From assembly GCF_012726235.1 (NCBI RefSeq), contig NZ_JAASAH010000001.1, forward strand, positions 434,001 to 498,000: a stretch of 64,000 bases of DNA. The letters are read 5' to 3'. This document shows, piece by piece, positions 1-8,864 of the stretch (position 1 is the first letter of the stretch; each line of letters starts with the position of its first letter). The notes beneath the pieces are model-generated. The model saw only the letters and a program-made list of their open reading frames with translations, had not been told where the DNA came from and did not search any database. The translations under genes and the position numbers were made by a program. The stretch comes from Streptomyces sp. HNM0574 (lineage in GTDB: Bacteria > Actinomycetota > Actinomycetes > Streptomycetales > Streptomycetaceae).

Positions 1-1
1 G

Positions 2-943
2 GTCGAGGGCACCAAGCTCGCCATGGCCGACCGCGAAGCCTGGTACGGCGACGCGGACGGCGCGGAACAGGTCCCCCTCGACGCGCTGCTCTCGCCCCGC
101 TACTCCGCACAGCGCCGCGCCCTGATCGGCGAGACCGCCTCCCGCGACCTGCGCCCCGGCCGCCCCGTGCCCGACGGTCCGGCCCCGCGCCTGCCCCGGC
201 ACGTCACCGGCGAGCCCGGTGACGGGCAGGGCGCGGACGACCTGCGCGGACGGGCACCCGGCGCGGGCGAGCCCACCGTCGAGGCCGAGCGGCCGGTCGT
301 CGAGGCGGGGGAGCCGGCCGTGGGCGCGGACGGGGCGACCCGCGGCGACACCTGCCACCTCGACGTCGTCGACCGCTGGGGCAACATGATCAGCGCGACG
401 CCGAGCGGCGGCTGGCTGCACTCCAACCCCGTCGTCCCCGAACTCGGCTTCCCGCTCGGCACTCGCCTCCAGATGACCTGGCTGGAGCCGGGCCTCCCGA
501 ACACCCTCACCCCGGGCCGCCGCCCGCGCACCACCCTCACCCCGTCCCTCGCGCTGCGCGGCGGCGAGCCCGTCCTCGCGTTCGGGACGCCCGGCGGCGA
601 CCAGCAGGACCAGTGGCAGCTGCACTTCTTCCTCGCCGCCGTCCTCCGCCCCGCCGTACGCGGCGGCCTCGACCTCCAGGGCGCCGTCGACGCCCCGAAC
701 TGGCACACCGACGCCTTCCCCGGCTCCTTCTACCCGCGGGCCACGCGCCCCGCCTCCGTCACCCTGGAGTCCCGCGCGGGGGAGGCGACGGCGGCGGGGC
801 TGCGGCGCCGGGGGCACGAGGTGACCGTCGGCCCGCCCTGGTCCGAGGGCCGGCTCTGCGCCGTCACCCGCGACCCGGAGACGGGCGTGCTCGCCGCCGC
901 CGCGAACCCGCGCGGTATGCAGGGCTACGCCGTCGGCCGCTGA
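2..943 (+). CDS. gamma-glutamyltransferase family protein, C-terminal part (5' end outside window)
   Basis: The reading frame is open from base 2 and begins VEGTKLAMADREAWYGD, the usual lead-in to the end of the large subunit of gamma-glutamyltransferase. The family makes one precursor that cleaves itself at a Thr, which becomes the N-terminal nucleophile of the small subunit. Here that Thr is most likely in RGDTCHLDVVDRWGNM, about residue 113 of the visible part. Further on, PRTTLTPSLALRGGEP and FGTPGGDQQDQ match the small-subunit substrate region. The stretch before the Thr is an acidic, Pro-rich, variable linker. These enzymes are normally secreted or periplasmic and act on glutathione or gamma-glutamyl compounds. 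The signal peptide cannot be seen because the 5' end is missing. Confidence 0.87.
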   Translation, partial: VEGTKLAMADREAWYGDADGAEQVPLDALLSPRYSAQRRALIGETASRDLRPGRPVPDGPAPRLPRHVTGEPGDGQGADDLRGRAPGAGEPTVEAERPVVEAGEPAVGADGATRGDTCHLDVVDRWGNMISATPSGGWLHSNPVVPELGFPLGTRLQMTWLEPGLPNTLTPGRRPRTTLTPSLALRGGEPVLAFGTPGGDQQDQWQLHFFLAAVLRPAVRGGLDLQGAVDAPNWHTDAFPGSFYPRATRPASVTLESRAGEATAAGLRRRGHEVTVGPPWSEGRLCAVTRDPETGVLAAAANPRGMQGYAVGR

Positions 944-1060
944 CCTGCGCTCTTCCCGGACCGGCCGGGGGAGGGGCTGCCTCGGCCCGCTGGACCGCGT
1001 TCACCGGACGTCCACCGGGAGGGCGGTGGACGTTCCCCGGCGGCGTGCTTCCATGGAGGC

Positions 1061-1879
1061 ATGATCGACGATGAGCTGGTGACCGCGGTCGAGAAGGCCG
1101 TACGCGACGCAGTGGCCGAGGAGGTCATGCCGCGTTGGCGGCAGCTGAGCGCCGAGGAGGTCGACCAGAAGAGCGGCCCGCACGACCTCGTCACGGTGGC
1201 CGACCAGCGTGCCGAGCAGCACCTCACCCGCGCCCTGGAGCGGCTGCTGCCCGGCTCCGTGGTCGTCGGCGAGGAGGCCGTGCACGCCAAGCCCGCCACC
1301 TACGAGGCCCTGCGCGGCGACGCACCGGTGTGGATCGTCGACCCCGTCGACGGCACCCGGCAGTTCGTCCGCGGCGAGGAGGGCTTCTGCACCCTCGTCG
1401 CCCTCGCCCGGCACGGCGAGACCCTGGCCTCGTGGACGTACGCGCCCGTCACCGACCGGATGGCCGTCGCCCGGCACCGGGGCGGCGCGCTGCTCAACGG
1501 CGAGGCGCTGCGCGCCGGTTCGCCCGCGCCCGAGGACGCGCTCCGCGTCGCCACCTCCCACCCCGACTTCACCACCGACGAGCAGAAGCGCGCGCTCCTC
1601 GGCGTGCACGGCACCGGCGTCGACGCGCGCCCCTGCGGCTCCGCCGGACTGGAGTACCTGGCCGTCGCCCAGGGCGAGTTGGACGCCGTCGCCTTCAGCT
1701 GGGAGGCCGCCTGGGACCACGCGGCCGGACTGCTGCTGGTGCACGAGGCGGGCGGCGCGAGCGCCACCGTCGCCGGCGAACCGTTCCGGCTCGCGGGCGG
1801 GAACGCGCTGCCCTTCACCGCCGCCCGCGACGCCGCCACCGCCCGGCGTATGGTGGGGCTGCTGCGCGGCGAGGACTGA
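1061..1879 (+). CDS. inositol monophosphatase family phosphatase (possibly histidinol-phosphatase)
   Basis: A 272-residue protein with the Mg-dependent, Li-sensitive phosphatase signature: GEEAVHAKP (residues 70-78), [15 protein letters not shown] (about 91-105) and [10 protein letters not shown] near residue 220. The acidic residues of the first two motifs bind the metals that attack a small phosphomonoester. The family includes inositol-1-phosphatase, CysQ and actinobacterial histidinol-phosphatase HisN. The sequence alone does not choose between them, and no his gene lies nearby. The ATG at 1061 has GGAGG only one base upstream, which is unusually tight, so the true start could be the in-frame GTG at 1079. 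The next gene on the same strand follows after 74 bases. Confidence 0.85.
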   Translation: MIDDELVTAVEKAVRDAVAEEVMPRWRQLSAEEVDQKSGPHDLVTVADQRAEQHLTRALERLLPGSVVVGEEAVHAKPATYEALRGDAPVWIVDPVDGTRQFVRGEEGFCTLVALARHGETLASWTYAPVTDRMAVARHRGGALLNGEALRAGSPAPEDALRVATSHPDFTTDEQKRALLGVHGTGVDARPCGSAGLEYLAVAQGELDAVAFSWEAAWDHAAGLLLVHEAGGASATVAGEPFRLAGGNALPFTAARDAATARRMVGLLRGED

Positions 1880-1953
1880 CCGGCCCCCGCGGGACCCGGG
1901 CCGGGGACCGACGCCCCCGCGCGGCCGACCACAGGGGTGAGGGGAGAGCGGAA

Positions 1954-3381
1954 GTGCCACCGATCCGTGACGCCGTCGTCGTCGGAGCCGGACCCAACGG
2001 CCTGACGGCGGCCGTCGAACTGGCCCGCAGGGGCATGTCCGTCGAGCTGTTCGAGGCGCACGCGTCCGTCGGCGGCGGGGCGAGCACCGAGGAGCTCACC
2101 CTCCCCGGCTTCCGGCACGACACCTGCTCGGCCGTGCACCCCACCGGCGCCGGCTCCCCGGCCTTCCGCGACATGCCGCTCGCCGAGCACGGCCTGGAGT
2201 GGCTGCACCCGCCGCTGCCCCTGGCCAACCCCTTCCCCGACGGCAGTTCGGCCGTCCTCGCGCACTCCGTCGCCGAGACCGCCGCCTCGCTCGGGCCGCG
2301 CGACGCCGGGACGTACCGGCGGCTCGTCGCCCCGTTCCTCGACCGCTGGGACGAACTCGCCGCCGACTTCCTCGGCTTCGGCTCGGCCCTCAACGGCCGC
2401 CTCCCGCAGTCCCCGCTGCTGCTCGCCCGCTTCGGCCTCCAGGGGCTGCGCCCCGTCTCGTGGCTCAACCACCGCTTCCGCGACGAGCAGGCCCGCGCCC
2501 TCTTCGGCGGCCTGGCCGGACACGTCATCGCCCCGCTCGGCAGCCTCGCCACGGCCGCGCCCGCGCTGGTGTTCGCGCTCGCGGCGCACGCGTACGGCTG
2601 GCCCGTGCCGCGCGGCGGCTCGCAGGCCATCTCGGACGCCCTCGCCGGGTACTTCCGCGCGCTGGGCGGCACCGTCCACACCGGCACCGAGGTCAAGCGG
2701 CTCGACGAACTGCCCCCGGCGCGGGCCTACATCTTCGACACCTCGCCCACCGCGCTCGCCCGCATCGCCGGCCTGGGCGACGCGTACGCGCGGTACCGGT
2801 ACGGCGGCAGCGTGTTCAAGATCGACTACGCGCTGGACGGGCCCGTCCCCTGGACCTCCGAGGACGCCCGCCGCGCGGGCACCGTGCACGTCGGCCCGAC
2901 CGCCGGCGCGATGGACCGCGCGCTGCGCGACGCCTCCGTCGAAGGCCGGGCGCCCGAGCGGCCGTTCCTCATCACCGCCCAGCCGAGCCTCGTCGACTCC
3001 ACCCGCGCGCCCGAGGGCAAGCACGTCTTCTGGGCGTACGGGCACGTCCCCAACGGCTGGGAGGGCGACCTCACCGACGCCGTCGAACGCCAACTGGAGC
3101 GTTTCGCGCCCGGGTTCCGCGACCGCGTCCTCGCCCGCGCGACGGCCGGGCCGCCGCAACTGGCCGCGCGGAACGCCAACTACGTCGGCGGGGACATCGC
3201 CTGCGGCAGCGCCGCCGGGCTCCAGCTGATGATCCGGCCCAAGCTGGCCCGCGTCCCCTACGCCACCGCGCACCCCGCCGTCTACCTCTGCTCCTCCGCG
3301 ACCCCGCCCGGCCCCGGCGTCCACGGCATGGCCGGCCACCACGCGGCCCGCGCCGCCTGGCGCCGGCTCCGGTCGCGGTAG
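1954..3381 (+). CDS. FAD-dependent oxidoreductase, CrtI/phytoene desaturase-like
   Basis: A 475-residue protein opening with a dinucleotide-binding fold: [20 protein letters not shown] gives GxGxxG at residues 11-16, followed by an [14 protein letters not shown] loop. The C-terminal segment [15 protein letters not shown] resembles the second FAD-contact region of phytoene-desaturase-like amine oxidoreductases. The GTG start at 1954 is chosen because GGGGAG lies about eight bases upstream; the open frame runs much further 5' but only as a shadow of the phosphatase gene. No phytoene synthase or other carotenoid gene is nearby, so a carotenoid role is not supported. The substrate is unknown. Confidence 0.82.
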   Translation: MPPIRDAVVVGAGPNGLTAAVELARRGMSVELFEAHASVGGGASTEELTLPGFRHDTCSAVHPTGAGSPAFRDMPLAEHGLEWLHPPLPLANPFPDGSSAVLAHSVAETAASLGPRDAGTYRRLVAPFLDRWDELAADFLGFGSALNGRLPQSPLLLARFGLQGLRPVSWLNHRFRDEQARALFGGLAGHVIAPLGSLATAAPALVFALAAHAYGWPVPRGGSQAISDALAGYFRALGGTVHTGTEVKRLDELPPARAYIFDTSPTALARIAGLGDAYARYRYGGSVFKIDYALDGPVPWTSEDARRAGTVHVGPTAGAMDRALRDASVEGRAPERPFLITAQPSLVDSTRAPEGKHVFWAYGHVPNGWEGDLTDAVERQLERFAPGFRDRVLARATAGPPQLAARNANYVGGDIACGSAAGLQLMIRPKLARVPYATAHPAVYLCSSATPPGPGVHGMAGHHAARAAWRRLRSR

Positions 3382-3399
3382 GGGTTTCGCGGGCCGGCC

Positions 3400-3695
3400 C
3401 CGCGCGGGGTGCTCCATGCCGTCACCGGGCCACCCCGTACGTCGTGGCCGTTCGCGCCGTTCCCCGCGCCCCCAAGAGCGCGCAGTTCCCCGCGCCCCTT
3501 GTCGGGCTCGCCTCGCTTCTCGGGCCCGCCCCGCTTGGGAGGTCTGCGCCTAGGCGCAGGGCTGGCAAGCGCAGCGCCCCGGCCCCGGCGCGGGGTGCGC
3601 AACTGCCGTCACCGGACCACCCCGTACGCCGTGGCCGTTCGCGCAGTTCCCCGCGCCCCCAAGAGGCGCCGTTCCCCGCGCCCCCAAGAGGGGCG
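3400..3695. repeat. composite intergenic repeat, copy A
   Basis: A gene-free stretch made of the same blocks as copies at about 6,880-7,110 (opposite orientation) and 49,755-49,975. It holds four variants of a GTTCCCCGCGCCCC block, two of GCCGTCACCGGRCCACCCCG, and the perfect 14-bp palindrome TGCGCCTAGGCGCA at 3545-3558 followed by GGGCTGGCAAGCGCAGC. It lies between the convergent ends of the oxidoreductase and BCCT genes, so it may also end transcription. I see no ORF with Streptomyces-like third-position composition in it. Confidence 0.7.
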
Positions 3696-5399
3696 CTACT
3701 CGTCCGGGGTCTGGCGGCGGGAGTCGGCGGCGCGGCGGAGGCGGGGGTGGCGGCGTTCCTGGCGTTCCTCCGTGATCGCGTCGCCGACCATGGCCCGTAC
3801 CGCGTCCCGCATACCGTGCAGCGGATGGTGCCGGGGCGGGCCCGCGCCGGGGTCCTCGCGCAGCTCCCGCAGCAGCGACCAGCACAGCCCGAGCATCACG
3901 ACGACGAACGGCAGCGCCACGAGGATCGTCCCGGACTTGAGCGACTCCAGTCCGCCCGCGAGCAGCAGCACCGCCGCGACCGCCGCCATCAGCACACCCC
4001 AGGTGACCACCAGCCAGGTACGCGGGTGCAGCGCGCCGTGGCTGGTGAGCGAACCCATCACCAGGGAGGCCGAGTCGGCGCTGGTGATGAAGTACATCAT
4101 CACCAGCAGCATGGCGACGACGGAGGTGAGCGCGCCCAGCGGCAGCGCGTCCAGCATGGAGAACAGGGAGCGTTCGGCGTCGTCGGCGTTGGCCGCGAGG
4201 TTCGCGTCACCGGTGGAGTCGAGCCGGATCGCGGTGCCGCCCATCACGCAGAACCAGACGGTGGAGGCGCCGCTGGGGATCAGCAGCACCCCGATGAGGA
4301 ACTCACGGATGGTGCGCCCGTGCGAGATGCGCGCGAGGAACGTGCCGACGAACGGCGCCCAGGACAGCCACCACGCCCAGTAGAAGATCGTCCAGGCGCC
4401 CAGCCAGTCGCTGCTGCCGAACGCGCCCGTCCGCGAGGAGGTGACCAGCAGCTCCTGGAGGTACGGACCGACCGTCGCCGGGATCGAGTTGAGCGAGAAG
4501 ACGGTCGGGCCGACGACGAAGACGAACAGCATCAGCAGCGCGGCCAGCACGATGTTGATGCTGCTGAGCCACTTCACGCCCTTGTGCAGCCCGGAGAAGG
4601 CGGACAGCACGAACGCGGCGCCCAGCACGACGATCACCATCAGGTCGACGGACTGCGTGTGGTCGAGTCCCGTCGTCAGCTCCAGCCCCTCCGCGACCTG
4701 GAGCGCGCCCAGCCCGAGGCTCGTCGCGGTGCCGAAGACCGTGGCGAAGACGGCGAGGAGGTCGACGGCCTTGCCCTGCCAGCCGTCCGCGCGGCGGCTG
4801 CCGAGGAGCGGGATGAACACGGAACTGATGCGGTTGCCGCGGCCCTTGCGGAACGTCGCGTAGGCCAGGGCGAGTCCGGCGACGCCGTAGATGGCCCAGG
4901 GGTGGAGCGTCCAGTGGAAGAGCGAGTACTCCAGGCCGATCTGGGCCGACTGGTCGCTGCGCGGCGCGATGTCGCCGAACGGGGGCGGATCCGCGTAGTG
5001 CTGGAGCGGTTCGCCGACGCCGTAGAACATCAGGCCGATGCCCATCCCGGCGCTGAACATCATCGCGATCCAGGACAGGTTGGTGAACTCCGGTTCGTCC
5101 TCGTCCTGTCCGAGTCGGATGCGTCCGAAGCGGCTCATGGCGATGACGACGCACAGCACCAGGAAGATGTTCGCCGCGATCATGAACAGCCAGCTGAAGT
5201 TGCCCAGAACCCAGTTGAGGCTGTTCGTGGTGAACGAGGCGAAGGAGTCCTGGCCGATCGCCGCCCAGAGCACCACGGCGAGGACGGCCGCGGCGCCGAT
5301 GGAGACGACGATCCGGTCGGGCGGCGGGTCGGTCGGCGGTCCCGGAACGGCTCCGCTCTCCTCGGGAGGGGAGGGGGGTGCCTGTGCGTCACTGCTCAT
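3696..5399 (-). CDS. BCCT family betaine/choline/carnitine transporter
   Basis: A 567-residue membrane protein with the family hallmarks MFSAGMGIGLMFYGVGEP, HWTLHPWAIYGVAGLALAYA and the signature FYWAWWLSWAPFVGTFLAR followed by ISHGRTIREF. About twelve hydrophobic segments are visible between a Pro-rich N-terminal tail and a charged, Arg-rich C-terminal tail. In characterised members the C-terminal tail senses osmotic stress. BCCT carriers import quaternary ammonium compounds such as glycine betaine or choline with Na+ or H+. The ATG at 5399 follows a long upstream region shared with the divergent glycerate kinase gene. The substrate cannot be told from sequence. Confidence 0.93.
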   Translation of the reverse strand: MSSDAQAPPSPPEESGAVPGPPTDPPPDRIVVSIGAAAVLAVVLWAAIGQDSFASFTTNSLNWVLGNFSWLFMIAANIFLVLCVVIAMSRFGRIRLGQDEDEPEFTNLSWIAMMFSAGMGIGLMFYGVGEPLQHYADPPPFGDIAPRSDQSAQIGLEYSLFHWTLHPWAIYGVAGLALAYATFRKGRGNRISSVFIPLLGSRRADGWQGKAVDLLAVFATVFGTATSLGLGALQVAEGLELTTGLDHTQSVDLMVIVVLGAAFVLSAFSGLHKGVKWLSSINIVLAALLMLFVFVVGPTVFSLNSIPATVGPYLQELLVTSSRTGAFGSSDWLGAWTIFYWAWWLSWAPFVGTFLARISHGRTIREFLIGVLLIPSGASTVWFCVMGGTAIRLDSTGDANLAANADDAERSLFSMLDALPLGALTSVVAMLLVMMYFITSADSASLVMGSLTSHGALHPRTWLVVTWGVLMAAVAAVLLLAGGLESLKSGTILVALPFVVVMLGLCWSLLRELREDPGAGPPRHHPLHGMRDAVRAMVGDAITEERQERRHPRLRRAADSRRQTPDE

Positions 5400-5735
5400 G
5401 CCGCCCCACTATGGTGCGGTTTCGCCGCGTTCCGGGTGGGGCCACGCCGACCACCGGCGGACACGGAGAGCCCCGAACCGTGAGTGCAGCGTGAGCAGAT
5501 GACGCCCCGGCCCGGCGGAGGCGGAACGCGGGCGCCGTCCGGCATCCGGTGAGCGGGGGCCCGCGTGATCACCGGCGGCCCCAACTATGGGAGGGTTTCC
5601 GGCGTTTTCGCTTCGCACAACGTCACGCGTACGGGCCGTGCGGGACAGCGGCCCATGGTCCCCGGGCACACCGGCGGATAGGGTCGCACCGGCGCGACTG
5701 CCTGTTCGACATAAGAGAGATCCAGGGGCAGAACC
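5400..5735. promoter_or_regulatory. divergent intergenic region with two imperfect direct repeats
   Basis: This 336-bp spacer separates the BCCT gene (minus) from glycerate kinase (plus). Two similar segments lie in it, near 5404-5431 and 5579-5606. Each has CCCC, then ACTATGG, then GGTTTC, and ends in a GCGTT block. Read on the minus strand, each gives GAAACC followed by CATAGT, which looks like an upstream element plus a -10 hexamer aimed at the transporter. The plus-strand gene has AGGGG seven bases before its ATG. Promoter assignment is inference only. Confidence 0.4.
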
Positions 5736-6878
5736 ATGACAACGACGGCGCGCGTGCTGATCGCCGCGGACAAGTTCAAGGGATCGCTGACGGCCGTCGA
5801 GGTCGCCGAGCGGGTCACGGCCGGTATCCGGCGGGTCCGTCCGGAGGCGGAGGTCGAGTTCCTTCCCGTCGCCGACGGCGGTGACGGGACGGTGGCCGCC
5901 GCCGTCGCGGGCGGCTTCGAGCGCCACGAGGTGGAGGCCACGGGCCCGCTCGGCGCGCCCGTCACGGCCGCCTTCGCGCTGGACGGCGAGACCGCCGTGG
6001 TCGAGATGGCGGAGGCCTCCGGCCTCGGCCTCATGCCGCCCGGCGTCTTCGCGCCGCTGACCGCCACCACGTACGGCACCGGCGAGGTCATCCGCGCCGC
6101 GCTCGACGCGGGCGCGCGGCGGGTCGTCTTCGGCGTCGGCGGCTCGGCCACCACCGACGGCGGCGCCGGCATGCTGGAGGCGCTCGGCGCCCGCTTCCTC
6201 GACGAGGACGGCGACCCGGTGCCGCACGGCGGCGGGCCGCTGCGCGAGATGACCACGGCCGACCTCTCGGGGCTCGACCCGCGGCTGGCGGACGTCGAGT
6301 TCGTCCTCGCCAGCGACGTCGACAACCCGCTCACCGGGCCCAAGGGTGCGGCGGCCGTGTACGGGCCGCAGAAGGGCGCCAGCGAGGGCGACGTCGCCGT
6401 GCTGGACGCGGCGCTCGACCACTTCACGCAGGTCCTCGCCGAGACGGAGTCCGTGGGGCAGCGGGCCGTCGAGCTCGCCGAGTCGCCGGGCGCGGGTGCG
6501 GCGGGCGGTATCGGCTTCGGTGCGCTGATCGGGCTGAACGCCTCGTTCCGGCCCGGCATCGAGGTGCTGCTGGAGGTTCTCGGCTTCGCCCCGGCGCTGG
6601 AGCGCGCCGGGCTGGTCATCACCGGCGAGGGGTCCCTCGACACCCAGACCCTGCACGGCAAGGCGCCGGCCGGGGTCGCGGCGGCGGCCCGCGAGGCGGG
6701 CAAGCCGGTCGTCGCGGTGTGCGGGCGGCTGGCCATCGACACGGCGGCGCTGAACGGCGCGGGCATCGAGCGGGCCTACCCGCTCACCGACATCGAGCCC
6801 GACCCGGCCCGCTGCATCGCCAACGCGGGCCCCCTCCTGGAGAAGACCGCCGAACGCCTGGCCGCGGAACAGCTGTAG
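5736..6878 (+). CDS. glycerate kinase (type I, GarK/GlxK family)
   Basis: A 380-residue protein with the conserved opening LIAADKFKGSLTAVEVAE, the glycine-rich FGVGGSATTDGGAGMLEALG block and ASDVDNPLTGPKGAAAVYGP, all diagnostic of the glycerate kinase family. It transfers phosphate from ATP to D-glycerate, giving 2- or 3-phosphoglycerate and feeding glyoxylate-derived carbon into glycolysis. The length is normal for the family. AGGGG at 5724-5728 supports the ATG at 5736. The gene appears monocistronic, facing phosphatidylserine synthase across a repeat and a strong hairpin. Confidence 0.93.
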   Translation: MTTTARVLIAADKFKGSLTAVEVAERVTAGIRRVRPEAEVEFLPVADGGDGTVAAAVAGGFERHEVEATGPLGAPVTAAFALDGETAVVEMAEASGLGLMPPGVFAPLTATTYGTGEVIRAALDAGARRVVFGVGGSATTDGGAGMLEALGARFLDEDGDPVPHGGGPLREMTTADLSGLDPRLADVEFVLASDVDNPLTGPKGAAAVYGPQKGASEGDVAVLDAALDHFTQVLAETESVGQRAVELAESPGAGAAGGIGFGALIGLNASFRPGIEVLLEVLGFAPALERAGLVITGEGSLDTQTLHGKAPAGVAAAAREAGKPVVAVCGRLAIDTAALNGAGIERAYPLTDIEPDPARCIANAGPLLEKTAERLAAEQL

Positions 6879-6879
6879 C

Positions 6880-7110
6880 GCCCTGCGGGGGCGCGGGGAA
6901 CTGCGCTTGCCACGTTGTACGGGGTGGCCCGGTGACGGCGGTTGTGCACCCCGCGCCGGGGCTGAGGCGCTGCGCTTGCCAGCCCTGCGCCTACGCGCAG
7001 TTCTCCCAAGCAGGGCGGGCCCGAGAAGCGAGGCGAGCCCGATCAGGGGCGCGGGGAACTGCGCAAAGAGCCCGGGCCCCGAAGCACCCGCGCCCCGAGA
7101 ATCCAGCGCA
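6880..7110. repeat. composite intergenic repeat, copy B (inverted)
   Basis: The same blocks as in copy A, in opposite orientation: GGGGCGCGGGGAACTGCGC at both ends, CGGGGTGGCCCGGTGACGGC, and GCTGCGCTTGCCAGCCC followed by TGCGCCTACGCGCA. The central palindrome carries one change compared with copies A and C. The element sits directly after the glycerate kinase stop codon and before a long hairpin. No coding potential is seen. Confidence 0.65.
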
Positions 7111-7119
7111 CTCCGACAA

Positions 7120-7166
7120 GAAACGGGTGGGGCCCCGGACCATCGGTCCGGGGCCCCACCCGTTTC
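7120..7166. terminator. bidirectional hairpin terminator between glycerate kinase and pssA
   Basis: A 22-bp stem without mismatch: the left arm is 7120-7141 and the right arm 7145-7166, with the loop ATC. The arms run GAAACGGGTGGGGCCCCGG and on to ACC. It lies 13 bases beyond the pssA stop codon and would end transcription from both convergent genes. No T-tract follows, which is usual for Streptomyces. Confidence 0.85.
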
Positions 7167-7179
7167 GCTTCGTACCGGC

Positions 7180-8031
7180 TCAGCCCTGCGCAGCAGCCCG
7201 CGCCTCGCGCCGGTTGTCGCGGAAGGTGTTCACGCGACGTGCCGTCGCGAACAGCGGAATCACCGCGCCGAGGACGACCTGCAGCGCACAGCCGGTCTGG
7301 AGCAGCAGCTCACCGCCGGGCGCGTCGAAGGCCCAGGCGGCCAGCAGCCCCATGCTCGCGACGATCCAGCTGAGCATCGCGACGGCCAGCCTGCCCTGCG
7401 GCTTCGGGTACTCGACCCGGCTGACCATCAGCCACGCGACGCCCACGATGGCGAGCAGCGTCGGCACGAAGGGCAGCTCCAGCAGCACGATGGAGACGAC
7501 CGTGAGCGCCCCGAAGGGGCTGGGCATGCCCTGGAAGATGCCGTCCCGCAGGGTCACGCAGGAGAATCTCGCAAGCCGCAGCACCACCGCCAGCAGCACC
7601 ACGATCGCGGCCACCACCGAGACGCGCTGGTTCGCGTCGTTGGCGACCATCCCCCAGACGGCCACGAAGTAGGCCGGCGCCAGCCCGAAGCTGATCAGGT
7701 CGGAGAGATTGTCCAGTTCCGCACCCATGGCGGAGGAGCGGAGTTTACGGGCCACCAGGCCGTCGAAGAGGTCGAAGACCGAGGCGAGGAGCATGAGAAC
7801 GACGGCGGTCGCGGCGCTGTGCCGCGCCATGCCGCCGTCCTCGCTGCCGGTGAGGTGCGGGATGAGCACGCCGGTGGTGGTGAAGTACACGGCCATGAAG
7901 CCGCAGGTGGCGTTGCCCAGGGTGAGGGTGTCCGCTATCGACAGGCGCGTCGACAGGGGCATTTCGTCCTCGTCGTCGTCCTCTGCCTCGGGTACCCAGG
8001 CGGCCTGGGTATCGGGATCAATCACGGTCAA
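7180..8031 (-). CDS. pssA: CDP-diacylglycerol-serine O-phosphatidyltransferase
   Basis: A 283-residue membrane enzyme that makes phosphatidylserine from CDP-diacylglycerol and serine. The CDP-alcohol phosphotransferase motif is present: D90-G91, A94-R95, G103, D107 and D111, within FDLFDGLVARK and GAELDNLSD. Several hydrophobic segments surround it, and the N-terminus is acidic. The TTG start at 8031 is preferred because GGGGTGA lies six bases upstream; a GTG at 8025 and an internal ATG are alternatives. It overlaps the end of psd by 14 bases, so the two genes are co-transcribed and give phosphatidylethanolamine in two steps. Confidence 0.93.
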   Translation of the reverse strand: MTVIDPDTQAAWVPEAEDDDEDEMPLSTRLSIADTLTLGNATCGFMAVYFTTTGVLIPHLTGSEDGGMARHSAATAVVLMLLASVFDLFDGLVARKLRSSAMGAELDNLSDLISFGLAPAYFVAVWGMVANDANQRVSVVAAIVVLLAVVLRLARFSCVTLRDGIFQGMPSPFGALTVVSIVLLELPFVPTLLAIVGVAWLMVSRVEYPKPQGRLAVAMLSWIVASMGLLAAWAFDAPGGELLLQTGCALQVVLGAVIPLFATARRVNTFRDNRREARAAAQG

Positions 8032-8677
8032 TTCGAGTCACCCCCGCGGTCGTGGCCTGGCCGACCTCGACGGCGGCCTCAACTCCCTCCGGAAGGTAGA
8101 TGTCCACCCGGGAGCCGAAGCGGATCAGCCCGACCCGTTCGCCCTGCTCGACCTTGGTCTGCTCGGGCACGTAGGGCACGATGCGGCGGGCCACCGCACC
8201 GGCGATCTGCACCATCTCGATGTCCCCGAGCTCCGAGTCGAAGTGCCAGACGACCCGCTCGTTGTTCTCGCTCTCCTTGTTGAACGCCGGCACGAAGCCG
8301 CCGGGGATGTGCTCCACGGACGTCACCGTGCCCGCCACGGGCGCGCGGTTGACGTGGACGTTCAACGGGCTCATGAAGATCGCGACGCGGGTGCGTCCGT
8401 CCTTCCACGGCATGATGCTCTGCACGACACCGTCGGCCGGGGAGATCACGCGGCCCTGAGCGATCTCGCGCTCGGGGTCGCGGAAGAACCACAGCATGCC
8501 CGCGGCGAGCGCGGTGGCGGGCACGGCGACCGCGGCGGCCTTGCCGGAGCGGCGTGCCCTGAGGAGGCTGACGGCTGCGGTAGCGACGGTCGGCAGAAGC
8601 CACGGCGACGCTCCGCGCGCGAGGCGCACCCCCCGTGCCGGGGGAACGCCTGGTGCAGAGGATGGGCTGTGGGGCAT
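8018..8677 (-). CDS. psd: phosphatidylserine decarboxylase proenzyme
   Basis: A 219-residue protein, the short bacterial type. FFRDPERE is at about residues 64-71, PLNVHVNRAPVAG contains the conserved His108, and RFGSRVD carries Gly188-Ser189. Self-cleavage between these two residues would turn Ser189 into the pyruvoyl group of the alpha subunit. A hydrophobic stretch near residues 30-63 anchors it to the membrane. It converts phosphatidylserine from the next gene, pssA, into phosphatidylethanolamine. The gene lies downstream of the ethylmalonyl-CoA genes but is separated from them by 187 bases and a hairpin. Confidence 0.94.
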   Translation of the reverse strand: MPHSPSSAPGVPPARGVRLARGASPWLLPTVATAAVSLLRARRSGKAAAVAVPATALAAGMLWFFRDPEREIAQGRVISPADGVVQSIMPWKDGRTRVAIFMSPLNVHVNRAPVAGTVTSVEHIPGGFVPAFNKESENNERVVWHFDSELGDIEMVQIAGAVARRIVPYVPEQTKVEQGERVGLIRFGSRVDIYLPEGVEAAVEVGQATTAGVTRIDRD

Positions 8678-8795
8678 GGATACCTTCGTAGCGGAGAGGG
8701 TGCCGCACGGTGCTGGGGACGGGCGGCTTTTTCCGGGATGCTATCGGTTAGTGGTGGCAACTGGGCAAGCCAGAGCGCCAGTCAAGGACCGAAGC

Positions 8796-8844
8796 CCCGG
8801 ATCGGGGTGTGATCCTGACCTCCAGGAAAACACCCCGAATCGGG
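8796..8844 (-). terminator. hairpin downstream of the ethylmalonyl-CoA operon
   Basis: An inverted repeat with 15-base arms (8796-8810 and 8830-8844, CCCGGATCGGGGTGT against its near complement, 13 of 15 paired) and a 19-base loop. It starts 20 bases after the acyl-CoA dehydrogenase stop codon, in the right place to end that operon before psd-pssA. Confidence 0.55.
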
Positions 8845-8864
8845 ACATTTGGAGAAGGGGTCGC

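Noticed and set aside
1954..3381. Carotenoid desaturase assignment
   Set aside because: The fold fits, but no other carotenoid gene is in the window, so only a general oxidoreductase call is supported.
2199..5483. Plus-strand open frame of 1,094 codons
   Set aside because: It runs in other frames across the oxidoreductase gene, the repeat and the antisense of the BCCT gene. The product is Arg/Pro-rich low complexity without motifs, a typical high-GC shadow.
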